The notes under the pieces: generated by a model
Database searches by the model: none
Told to the model about the DNA's origin: nothing
Seen by the model: only the letters and a program-made list of their open reading frames with translations
Part shown: one piece after another, positions 50,937 to 62,685 of the stretch
How positions within the stretch are numbered: position 1 is the stretch's first letter
Layout: each line of letters opens with the position of its first letter
Made by a program: the position numbers and the translations under genes
NCBI GenBank assembly: GCA_037952775.1
Contig: JBANAY010000004.1
Span: 14,508,001 to 14,572,000 of the forward strand
Origin: Clonostachys chloroleuca
Lineage: Eukaryota > Ascomycota > Sordariomycetes > Hypocreales > Bionectriaceae
Reading direction: 5' to 3'
DNA length: 64,000 bases

Positions 50937-51220
50937 GATGAGTTCTGATTACTACTTGATTAGTTGTAGTGGTAGAAAGTGAAATTGATCTCGGAGTAAG
51001 CTTTGTCTTGCAAATTGAAAGGATTTTGAAGCATCGTGGCTGAGGCAATGATATATATACTGGTACAGCTTGCAACACATCCCGGGCGTCGACACACGCA
51101 CAACGGCGGACGATGATCCGTCTCACGATATGATCAGCCTACAGGGCAAGTTTGCTGATGATGACCAGACCTAGTTGGCCAATTATCGGAGAGGTCGAGG
51201 TCGATGCTCAACTTCGCGCG
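50937..51220 (-). promoter_or_regulatory. Proximal promoter of the acyltransferase gene
   Basis: Contains a TATATATA-type stretch at about 51049-51058, about 115 bp before the start codon at 50936. No gene in it. Confidence 0.4.
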
Positions 51221-51297
51221 ACACTAAAATCTTATGCCGGCGCCTCTTCTACGTCCCAGTTCGGCGGAAGACGACGGAGGAGGGCCCCTATTCCAAC
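51221..51297 (+). promoter_or_regulatory. CGG-rich duplicated segment, copy 1 (acyltransferase side)
   Basis: About 75 bp from ACACTAAAATC to GAGGGCCC, containing TCGGCGGAAGACGACGGAGG at 51261-51280. The same arrangement, with similar spacing and on the same strand, recurs at 52211-52285. CGG triplets are the half-sites bound by Zn2Cys6 proteins. Confidence 0.55.
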
Positions 51298-51754
51298 GCA
51301 AAAAAGCTGTTAATGTTCTGATTTTTCGTCAGTGAATGTGTTTATTTTGGTTCTATTTTCTGTTCATCGTACGTACCTCTTAAACTTGGCATATTTTCCA
51401 TTGCTCATTTTCAATCCTTCTTTGTGCTCACGACTACCAATTACTAACAATTCAAATCTGTCCAGCGCTTCGTCGAATTAGCCGTCATACAGGGCATAAC
51501 GGGTCCTTTCTTAAGAAGAATGGATGCGATATTCTTGAAATGAAAGAGAAAAGAGGTTGAGAATTGGCTATTTGGACGGAAAGCATTTCGCTTTATTACT
51601 GCTACTTGTCGGTCATGCGAAAGACATCAGCCCTACACCTCATCATGCCCCTTGCTTCATTTGGGGACTAGTACTCCGTATATTCCTAGTAACTACTTAG
51701 GTTGGCAGAATTCGTTGACAGATGTCCTGGGCTAGCAATCAACAGAGTCAGGGG

Positions 51755-52171
51755 TACTTGGGGGGCATAGATTAGCCGGCCCCCCTACCTACGGTAGGGG
51801 GGGCAGCAAGTAGCAATTTCGCCAGCGACTCGCAAAAAAGAAAGTGACTTAGCGCACCAGCTAAAGTTAGCAGGCCGCACCAGTATACTACTTTAGATGC
51901 ATATCCCGTTTTATCTCAAGTTACTAAACCACATTCGCTCCACCATGTAGCATTTGACCAATCGTAGCTGCTTAGTGGGGCGGTTTTGAAATTATCCCCT
52001 TGTATAGTTGTAAATATCAGAGGACTTGTGTTTAAACAGAAGTACCTACTTTTTTTATATAGTATAGTAGGCATATTAAGTTACTTTTTTTTGCAAGTTG
52101 CTGGCGAAATTGCTACTTGCTGACCCCCTTACCGTAGGTAGGAGGGCCGGCTAATCTAGCCCCCCCAAGTA
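51755..52171. mobile_element. MITE of about 417 bp with about 90-bp terminal inverted repeats
   Basis: 51757-51850 (CTTGGGGGGCATAGATTAGC..., through AGCAAGTAGCAATTTCGCCAGC) is matched in reverse complement by 52076-52169 with a few substitutions. The ends are TA-flanked (TA at 51755-51756 and 52170-52171), as for Tc1/mariner-type insertions. The interior codes for nothing. Not RIP-degraded. Confidence 0.8.
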
Positions 52172-52210
52172 ATTGGCACTGCTCGTGAGAACGCCTCAAA
52201 GGTAAGCCAG

Positions 52211-52287
52211 ACGCTAAAATCTCATCATGGCGCTCCATACATATATCGACCTCGGCGGAAGACGGCGGAGAAACGGCCCTCAGACTC
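52211..52287 (+). promoter_or_regulatory. CGG-rich duplicated segment, copy 2 (regulator side)
   Basis: Carries TCGGCGGAAGACGGCGGAG at 52252-52270, 85-100 bp before the regulator's start codon, within a segment alignable to 51221-51297. Confidence 0.55.
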
Positions 52288-52354
52288 CTCACACACATTC
52301 GCTCGATCTTCCGCCGCCCGTAACTGCGAGCCGTCCAGAATCAAGCTATTCCTG

Positions 52355-54706
52355 ATGGATCAACTAGGTCTTAGCTCCAATGAGGCCGGCTCGATGTCGT
52401 TGCCAAGGCGGATCTTGCGCAAGGGCACCCACAGTTGTGCAGAGTGTACCTTCACCTTTCCTTCTCGCTAGCCCTAATAGTGCCGCTGACCGCTGTGCGT
52501 AGGCAAGCGACGAAAGACAAGATGCTTCTTCGAAAGCCCTGCCGCGACGATCTGTGTGGGATGCCAGCGCCGAGGGACGGCCTGCATTGGCCAAGAATTT
52601 GTGGACGTGCCTGTGTCCAGACGCGACGAGGATCCGCCAACGGGGGAGAGACTAGAGAGAATAGAGAGCATGCTCCAGCGACTGACTGACAGAGTCTTCT
52701 CGTCCGATGGCTCTAACATCCTGAGCGATGCCTCTCCTCCACAACCTTCCCTTGGTAGGCTGCCGACGGAAAACCCTGACACGGGTCCGGACCTAATCAG
52801 CGAGGCGGGCTATCCACATTCCCAAGCCGAGAGCTCAAAGAAGGAAAAGGTGGCACATTATCTTCCTTTCATATTCTGGGCGAGACATACCAGGCTAACA
52901 CGACTACAGATACCGTCCCGTATCTTCCCCGGGGGAACGGCACCCCGAGCCCAAGGGGAGACTTATCATCCTGAAGCAATCCCGGGACCTACACAGTACG
53001 CGCCGTCTCACCTCTTCTCCATATGTCGAACGTTACACTCGGCCTTTCCAAGTCAGGAAGATGTAAATATTCTATTTGAGGCTGGCAGGGCCACCATCTA
53101 CCTCCAAGCACTTTGCAATTCGTACCGCGAGCTCTTCGAACAAGGCAAATCTTTATCCAGCAACGTCCTATCGGCCATTCCTCCCGAGACGGCTCACCCA
53201 GTGCTACTTGCAAGAAAGCTCTTACATCTCAGCCTTTGCATGCAGCAATTAGATCCATCATTTGATCGAGGGTCTCTGCAACTACATCAAGGTCTTGAAG
53301 AGGCCATGCAGGGCTACTTCCACCTTGCCACAAGTTTGGTTACCTGCCACGACGAGCTGCTCAACTCCCTCGAAGGCCTTGAGTGCCTCATCTGCGAGGC
53401 CGTCTATCTTGTAAACTGCGGTAATCTCCGGCGAGCGCTGGTCTGTCTGCGGAGAGCGTCGACCCTCGCTCAGTTCATGGGCATGCATCGCAAAGGGTTA
53501 CGTACTTCGCTCAAACAACACGACCCAGCGACACGGGTCTCGGGTGATGTGACTTGGGCTCATTTGGCGTACCTCGAGCGGTACTTGTCCCTTCTTCTCG
53601 GCATGCCGACATCCATTTCCAATACCAAGTTTGGATCCCACGACAAGACAGCTGGAGAAACTGATGCAGAGTGGTTTGAGAGAACGCAGGTTGACATATG
53701 CGAGCTTATCATAAATCGAGGACAACACAGCGGAGAAGACAGCTTCAATACGACAATGGAGATAGATGCTACCCTGACCCGAGTATCCAACAGCGTCTCA
53801 AGCACATGGTGGACGCCCATGGACCTTGACCCGCAGATGAGTGTCGACGAGGTCATGGCCCGAGTCATCAGTGCCCAGATGCAAATTGTTCACTACAATA
53901 TGCTTAACATTGTCCACTTACCATACCTACTACGCCAAGATGCAGGTTCCCGATACGACTACAGCAAGACAGTCTGCACCTACGCAAGTAGAGAGGTCTT
54001 GAACCGGTACATCACCTTCCGCTCGATTGTGCGCGTCGTTTACTGCTGCCGCCTGGTCGACTTTTGCGCCTTTACTGCAGCACTGACTCTCCTCATTGCT
54101 CATTTGAGTGGCCACGGTCGTAACTCGACCTGGCTCCCTGCTCATCAGCGCGTTGGCGACCGAAACCTGGCGGAAAAGGTTATTGCGACCCTCGAGGAGC
54201 TGACCCGGTTGAATCATGACGAGTTGTCAAAGGAGACGGCGAAACTAACGCGGAAGCTCCTTGACTTGGAAGCTGGGGCGGCCACGAACGGCAGCATCTA
54301 CCGCTGTAGTGTGCGTGATGAGAATTGTAACGCCGACAGTAGAGGTATAGATGGACCATTTCACCTCAAGATTCCATATTTCGGAACCGTGTGGCTCGAA
54401 CCCAAATTGCCCACTCCAACAGACAGCGTATTGTTACCTACATTACCAGACTTGAACAATGTATTTAGCCATGCCTCCGAACCAGATGCGACATCATCGG
54501 TCACCCTCGACCTTCCCCAGCGTCCGGGTGTGAGAGAAGAGGAACTTTTTTCAAGCTACAATCCTTCCATGGTCCAAGAGAGCGCAGGCATGGACTTTTT
54601 GGACTTTTCGATGCCGGATCTTATAGCGGACGCGAACGATTGGGCGTTTCAGGGAGTTGATTCTGCCTTTTTCGATAGTGTGATGGCCGGTTATACTGTT
54701 GAGTAA
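52355..54706 (+). CDS. Zn2Cys6 transcription factor with fungal middle-homology region
   Basis: Exons 52355-52445 and 52503-54706 joined by a 57-nt intron (GTACCT...CGTAG) that splits the zinc cluster; 764 residues. The cluster is complete: Cys28-x2-Cys31-x6-Cys38-x9-Cys48-x2-Cys51-x6-Cys58, with the usual basic KRRKTR. A short heptad-like linker helix follows (ERLERIESMLQRL), suited to dimerisation. The long helical central part (residues about 160-560) is typical of the fungal-specific TF domain. The acidic, aromatic C-terminus (MDFLDFSMPDL..., WAFQGVDSAFFDSV) looks like an activation domain. The gene is divergent from the acyltransferase, and a CGG-rich element is repeated in both promoters, so self- and target-regulation is a reasonable inference. 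Confidence 0.88.
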
Positions 54707-56330
54707 TATATGTTACGAGGAAGCAATATAGATTCATTGATTATACGCTAACGGGTTAAGCCTGTTTTCTGCCAGAGGGTTCTATCATTAAACAATTGTA
54801 ATTTTTAGATTAAATTCAATGGTGTTCGTGGCGACACCCATCTTCTATAGCCTCGAATGTGCAAATTGACTACCTACTTTCCTGTCGGAAAGGAAAGACA
54901 AAAAAAGAAAACCTAACCATCTTGAAAATCCGATGTCTAACTACTAAGCTTTGGTCACTAACTAGAATAATTCTTTACACGATATGTGCCATCACTCGGT
55001 TTTCATCTGACCTTCCCAGATCGCGAACTTACCCTGCACCACCTACAGGTTGAACACGATAAACATACATTCTTTTTCTTATGTCTATGAAAGTCTAGAC
55101 GCCTTTACCACGTTATTGAGGCAAGCATCTACCTGTTATTATGAGCCGTACTCGGCTGAAAATAAGAGAGCTTCACGGGGAATCTGAAAAAAAAAAAAAA
55201 TCAATTGGAAAGATGGGAAGCTTAAAACACATCAAGAATCATGAACGGTAGGACGCTTTTCTCAAACTTCAACCCATTATGATGTGCTCAACCGAATTGA
55301 TTGGTCAACAAGTCCTTGGGAGATTTCGACTTTCACTTAAGATTATGTATCTGGTTTGAGTGGCCCTGTCTAGCATATATGGCTCCGTTATCATCCTCCC
55401 TCTTTGCTACACGAGGAAGCCTGGGTTCTTCGAGTCTGACGCGGCAATTGGTGATTAGTAACGATGAGTGAGATGGGCCTAGGCTCATATTTCAGCTGGG
55501 ATCTGCACAAGACGTGCCATTTCGGGAGATCGGTCACAGGGACATTATGTTGCCAAGGGATTTGTCGCCGCTGAGTTTGTTATCTGCCGTCTGGCGGTTG
55601 ATATGTGAGCGGAGATGAGTGAACGCGGCTGTCAACACGAAGCGGGATCCTCCCCGCTCAGGTTCTTTCGACTCGACCGTCCCATTGACGCACCGAATCC
55701 TTCTCCGCTCGCTGACTCAATGCGCAGCTACAACCGTGTTGGTCAGCGTCGTATTTGCCCAGACTTTCACCGTTAGATGTGCAGACGTGGGAAAACCGCG
55801 CCTTTTCCTCGCTTCGGATTAGGGTGCCCAATGAAGAAGCTACATAGATATTTGGCTGTGTTAATGGTCACAAGTGGGCAGATGGCGACAAATGTCCCCA
55901 ACCTGCCTGTAGGGCTTCTTGGCGACGAGATCCTTGCTCTCCGTAGCGGAATTCGGCCTCGACCCCAACGATTAACCTAAATTCACTGAGCTAAAATCTG
56001 ATGAGGCATTCAAGGTGATAGTGTGAGAAGTTCAATTCGTGGGGATACTAGGGAATGCCGATGCCCTTCACCCATAGATTAACCTTGCAGGTCAAGTTGA
56101 AAGAGACGGAGCAAGACCAAAAGTGATTCCAGCGCCTCATTCAGCTTATCTCTGGTCCTGCGCCTTTTGAATTGTTGAGAGATGGGCTGGTCAGCCACCA
56201 TCATGGAAATGGCAACTCCTTTGCCTCACCCCCTCCACGATCATCACCTGCTAATTAGGGATAGACCAGACCTGAGGCATATCACGGACGTCTGGTCGCG
56301 AATGAATATGTAGTGGATCCTTGGAACAGC
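54707..56330. other. Intergenic, no gene seen
   Basis: 1.6 kb with a run of 14 A at 55187-55200. Short open frames (54859-55053, 55619-55980) are unsupported. Its 3' part is the subtilisin promoter. Confidence 0.5.
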
Positions 56331-56338
56331 TATAAAAG
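56331..56338 (+). promoter_or_regulatory. TATA box of the subtilisin gene
   Basis: TATAAAAG, 87 bp before the start codon at 56425. Confidence 0.6.
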
Positions 56339-56424
56339 ACAGTTATGCTCTCAGTCAAATTGAATTCATTCAGCAGAGAACTTCGCCTGTTTCCACTCAA
56401 ACGCTAGCCCTTCATTCTATCAAC

Positions 56425-57750
<1,326 letters not shown>

Positions 57751-58499
57751 GTGTGCGTTGAATAAACTAGATGTTTCGAAGTATCCATCCTCTTCTTTAG
57801 ATATATTATCGAACTCTAGTAAAGATAAATAAATAAATAAATAAATAAGTAAGCATCTCACACTAAGATGTACGCAGTAAACTACGTCTGGCTTCTATCA
57901 ACATAACTGGTCGGTGAATGTTAACACATGATATTTTTTGGTGAGAGTCTTCGGTTCTTTGTATGGTTACCTAGGGGCACGTTAGCTCCAGATTATATTT
58001 GCCTACCTTATATATCAACGGGCATCAATGATGTTTCGATGTGATATTGCCTTGCTACTCCAATGGAGAAAATATTGAGCGCCGATTTGCTATGTAAAAG
58101 CCAATATTCTAATGTATATTAGTCTCCGCTGTGTCTTGCAGAGGTAGTTCTTACTGGCGTGGTTGTTTCACCCGGCTTGTACCAGTGGCCGTAGCATTAA
58201 TGATCGATTATGACGTCTTCAACACAGGTGTCCCTAGGAAAAACTTAGAATATAGAAGAGCGGGTCTCATGTTCGGCCATGATAGACCGGCGCATCGGTC
58301 GATGTGCGGGCTCGGGGAAAGACTGCGGGGAGTTTGCGGAAAACTTGCGGATGTTTTGATACACCAACCCACATTATGTTGTCACAATTAGCGGGAACAC
58401 AGGTTGGCTAGAAATCTATTGGTAGACAATTTTCACTTGATTTCTAATTCAAATATCTGGCCGGGATGTTCATGAGCGTTTCCGAACCATAAACGCACC
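57751..58499. other. Intergenic, no gene seen
   Basis: Between the subtilisin and the reductase. The 58131-58391 open frame shows no recognisable content. Confidence 0.5.
57824..57849 (+). repeat. Tetranucleotide microsatellite (AAAT)n
   Basis: About six copies of ATAA directly downstream of the subtilisin stop codon. Confidence 0.85.
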
Positions 58500-58506
58500 T
58501 ATAAAG
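58500..58506 (+). promoter_or_regulatory. TATA-like box of the aldo-keto reductase gene
   Basis: TATAAAG, 114 bp before the start codon at 58614. Confidence 0.5.
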
Positions 58507-58613
58507 GCCTCTGTCCATCCACCATGAAGGTGGGAAGACTGGCACAATATCAACTTGACACAGCTCACTAATATCCAATTTACTATCAACTATTGACACC
58601 TTTCCAAAGAAAC

Positions 58614-59808
58614 ATGGCTTCTAAAACTCCCGTCAACTTCTTGCTTGGTACACACCATGTGTGTATATCTTGATCGGTTTTGTCGAAATTCAGCGCTGAC
58701 CATTGTATCTCCTAGGTGGGCGATAGCTCCAAGAGCCCACTGGCACCATTTGACAAACCAGAGGATGTCCAGGCTCTATTGGATGCATTCCATAGTCGCG
58801 GGTATAACCATCTTGATACAGGTCGCAACTACTCCCTTCACGCTCCGGGCTCCAGCGAGGATCGCCTGGGCAAGTCCAAGAACCTCAACCGCTTCGTCAT
58901 CCACACCAAGGTTGAAGACGGCTTTGCTGGAGCTCATGAGCCAGCTAAAATTCATGCCAGCATCGACAAATCGCTCAAGGCCCTCAACGTCTCCAGCGTA
59001 GAGACCATGTATCTCCACGTGCCGGATCGACAGACATCTTTTGCGGAGACGGCACAGGCACTCCACGAGGCGAAACAACAGGGAAAATTTAAGCACTGGG
59101 GTTTGTCTAACTATGCCGCAAGCGAGGTTGAGCAATTTATCAAGATTTGCGAAGAAAAGGGTTACGACAAGCCCACAGTGTTTCAGGGCCACTACAACCC
59201 AGTTGTGAGAGGAGGCGAGAAAGAGCTCTTTCCAGTGTTGAGGAAGCACGGAATCGCTTTTGTTGCCTATAGGTAAGGGAATTGGACCTATTTCAAAAGC
59301 ACTCAACGCTCAATTGATAGAAAAGCTGACGATTGACATAACAGCCCGGCTGCTGGTGGCTTCTTCAATGGCAATGTAGCTACATCGACACGATGGGATA
59401 GCGAGGTGAGAACTGAGTCCTTTTTACCCTCTATGTAAGAGCAGTCACTGAATAACATAGAATGCTACCGGAACTCTGTACAATGCACTGTATAAGGATG
59501 CCGCTGTCCGAGCCTCCGCCGCCATTGTGAATGGCGCTGCAGCTAGACATGGCATCAGCGGACATGCCGCTGCAATCCGATGGACAGCGTACCACAGCGC
59601 TCTAGATGGAAAGTTCGGCGACGGAGTTGCCTTCGGGGTGTCCAAGGTAGAGCAAGTGCACAAGACGCTGGATGCGCTCGAGGCTGGTCCCCTACCAGCC
59701 GATGTGGCTGATGCCATCACCGCCATCTATGCAACGGTTGAGGGCTCGGAGCCCCCGTACTTTCTTGGAGAGGCTACTACTAAACTTGTATCTACACAGG
59801 AACAGTAG
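58614..59808 (+). CDS. Aldo-keto reductase, AKR7-like (aflatoxin-aldehyde reductase type)
   Basis: Exons 58614-58658, 58716-59272, 59345-59405 and 59461-59808; all introns 55-72 nt and canonical; 336 residues. The catalytic tetrad of the AKR fold is complete: Asp49 and Tyr54 in HLDTGRNY, Lys80 in HTKVED, His116 in YLHVPDR. The YLHxPDR and WGLSNYAASEV motifs place it with the AKR7 / aflatoxin B1 aldehyde reductase group. It uses NADPH to reduce aldehydes or ketones in the cytosol, as detoxification or as a pathway step. The choice of the GTGTGT donor at 58659 rather than GTACAC at 58648 keeps the frame. No lesion. Confidence 0.9.
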
Positions 59809-60015
59809 ATATATTAGTCTTGACTCTTTTTAAGCCTGTCATCGCTGATCCGGACTGGAGTACAGCCTTGTCCTGATAGAGCGGACTGTTAGTGGTCAAT
59901 CTCATCAAGTAGTCTAAGCATAAATCTCTGTCTATTCAATCTTCCCGATCTAACCATGCACTCTCATCAAAAGTCGACTTGACAACTTCACCACCTCTGA
60001 AGTGTCGTTCTCCTT

Positions 60016-62087
60016 CTATCCACCACATTCGCCGCGCTTGGTGGCATTCACTGCACGCATGTATCTGTTTATTTCTGTTTTGAAGTTCTTCACGCTATTT
60101 GCCGTGAATAGATCATCCATCTTGCTAAATCTGGGCCCAGTTTCCGTGCAACAATAAGCACTGTAACCATAGCAGGTGGCATTCCGACCTGGCACATCGT
60201 GGAAACCAAGCGCTAGTGATAGCTTGATCGAATCCTGAGGGCACGAACCTTCGCATATATGGCCCTCACCGCCACGCTTCAGATGACCAGCTTTGGGAAC
60301 CCATTTGCAGTCGGTATCGAAAGCTGCGGGAGACGGGTCATTGCCGCAAAGTCCCCTGGAATAGCCATTCTGACAGAATTGGTGACCACCCCAACCTAAG
60401 GTCGACGAAACGACGAAACTCCCGTTGCATGCCTGCTTAGGTTCAACTAGACAGTCAGTCCAATGGCACTCGCCGTACGCCTTAGTTACGTCACTTGCAC
60501 TACAACAGGCGCTCTGGTGGTTCTCCCTACATCCAGCCCTGCGAGACCCAAGCTCAACTTCATCAGTATCACAACCGGGTTGACAGTTTCCGGTGCTGCT
60601 ATGTCCTCGCCAAGTGCAGGTTGGCAAAAGTTGACTGGCTGGGCAGCAGAATCGGGCGAATCCCAAACTACCGTATTGGTCCCTGCAGATGTCTTTATCC
60701 GTCATAATACCTTTTCCCCCTTCATCCCGCACTTGTTTGAAACCCACCGGTCATCCCTCGAAGCAACTGGACCATCGACATTGCTGAGGGGCCGGCTTGC
60801 GCCACACGTTGCCCTGCTGTCCGGTAGTGCTGAAATTCGGGGCTTCCATCTGTTTATGGTCCAAAGCAAGGCTTAATGCCTCAATGTTAGATTCCTTGTC
60901 ATTTTCATGATTCAGGGCCCTCACTGCGAAGCTGCCGATGCACTGGCTCCGAGCAATGTCCCTCTTTAAGCGCTATGTATCTGCGTCGTCAAATGACACC
61001 CACTGGTTACCCCACGAGACAGTTTTGACGGCATGCTCAGGATGTAAAGTGGGCTCAAGATGATTTTGTCGCATGATTCTTTCAATCTCTTCGTGATGCA
61101 AAACACCCACAGTCTTCGAACACTCTCCTGGGTTACCGCCGGAACTAATACGGCATCCAAGATAATGGCAGCTGGGGTCCGTTAAAGTGAAGCTTCGGCC
61201 ATAAAACGACATTCCCATGGTGACCTTGGTGGGGCTGATATCACTTCGCCAAAGATGATCCAGCGCCGTCTGAATTTCGGTCATATTGGTGTGGCTATTG
61301 ACCCAAGGTCCCGTTGACTTGTCAAGGATGTCCCAGGACCCATGAAGATCGAAGTTCATGAGATTAAACCAATCCACATGAGGCTCCAGTGATTTGAGAT
61401 CAAAACCCTTCAGATATCTGTCGGTTGCAGGAATAACCACCGACACACCCTTCTTGACATCCTTCATTCTTGAGCGAAGCCTGCTCATAAATTCAACTTG
61501 GTTTTTGTAATCTTCGGGACGTCCACCACAATCATTCGCCGTTGGAAAATCCCAGTCAATATCAACACCGTCGAAACGGTATCTGTTCATCATCGAAACC
61601 AATGAATCCAGGAAAGTGGTAGTATTTTCGGCCGAGGCGGCGAGACTGCTGAAGGTCGTCCGGGTCGGACCCTCATCGTTGAATTCCCAGCCACCAAAGG
61701 CCACCCAGACTTTTATATCCGCCTGGGAAAACTTCACCCCTGACACACGTTGTATGCCATCTCCTGCATCGTTTCCGGCGCTGACCTTGAACGTACGCGG
61801 GTCGATGGTGGCGAACCTGAAGACGACGTGCGTGTATCGACGACCAGGGATTTGCTCGGGTATCATCCTGAAGCACGGAGGCGATTTCTGAGATGATTTT
61901 CGTATAGAAATATCGAGGGCTCGTAGTACCCTATCATACGGGAAACCGGAGTAGAATTCACCGAGCAGTGCGGTCTCTGGGGTACTTCATTGCTGCAGAA
62001 ATCCCCCTTGCATTCTGTCATTTGTTGATGAGACGGCTGCGCAAGGCAGTAAATGAAGACCAAGAAGATTAGAGGAAGATACATCAT
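60016..62087 (-). pseudogene. Decaying GH18 chitinase of the LysM/killer-toxin-like subgroup
   Basis: Signal peptide from the ATG at 62087 (MMYLPLIFLVFIYCLA), the first barrel strand RMIGYYEP, then a frameshift at about 61870-61915; the barrel continues in the next frame (PEQIPGRRYTHVVFRFATID, KVWVAFGGWEF, MGMSFYGRSFTL). The catalytic motif reads FDGVDIDWDFP: the catalytic Glu is Asp (codon 61549-61551). An in-frame TAG at 60973-60975 replaces a residue after DDADT, and a TGA at 60751-60753 falls where a Cys is expected in the following Cys-rich C-terminal region (to 60016). So at least one frameshift, two nonsense codons and one active-site change. Members of this subgroup act on chitin outside the cell, sometimes beside LysM genes, as here. 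Confidence 0.85.
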
Positions 62088-62685
62088 CCGAACGAATGAC
62101 AACGTTGAGGCACAGGGTAGCTTTATTGAGCAACGCATACTGTTGCGGAAAGGTTGCCTTGTGAATGACCAGTTCGCCGCAACAGAAATGCCTGTGGACA
62201 ACTGAGCAGCACTGTCGATGCTTTGCCTCCAAATTTGATGAGTGCTTAGCTTGTGTCACCAACAGGGCAAAACTACATTATTTAAAACACCTCTCTGCAA
62301 AGGCTTCAGAGTATCAATACCTCGGGGTATTGACTGACTATAAGTGGCTATTTCTACAACAGCGTTACATAGCTTTTAATTTGCCTGGGCATTGGGCATT
62401 GGTCAATCTGAATGCCAAGGGGCTGGCCTCTGACCCGTGAAATCATAGGAGATACCATGACTGATCACTCACTGCTCTCTGGTTATCTGACGGCCTCCTG
62501 GACTGAACTATGGTCATTTCGGCCAGCCCAATTTGGCTGCGCCTGAGGTACATGAAATCAACGGCACGGCGAACCGAAACGGGCAATTTGAATGTGAAAT
62601 ATACCTCTTTTTTCCCCTATGTACTAAATAAGACTGCTTCTACGTTTGCTAATTCCTCTTCTTCAAATCTACCAACATGGCCATC
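62088..62685. promoter_or_regulatory. Shared upstream region of the divergent GH18 and LysM relics
   Basis: 0.6 kb between the two divergent start codons. No gene; open frames at 62165-62440 and 62510-62704 are unsupported. It is the former bidirectional promoter. Confidence 0.5.
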
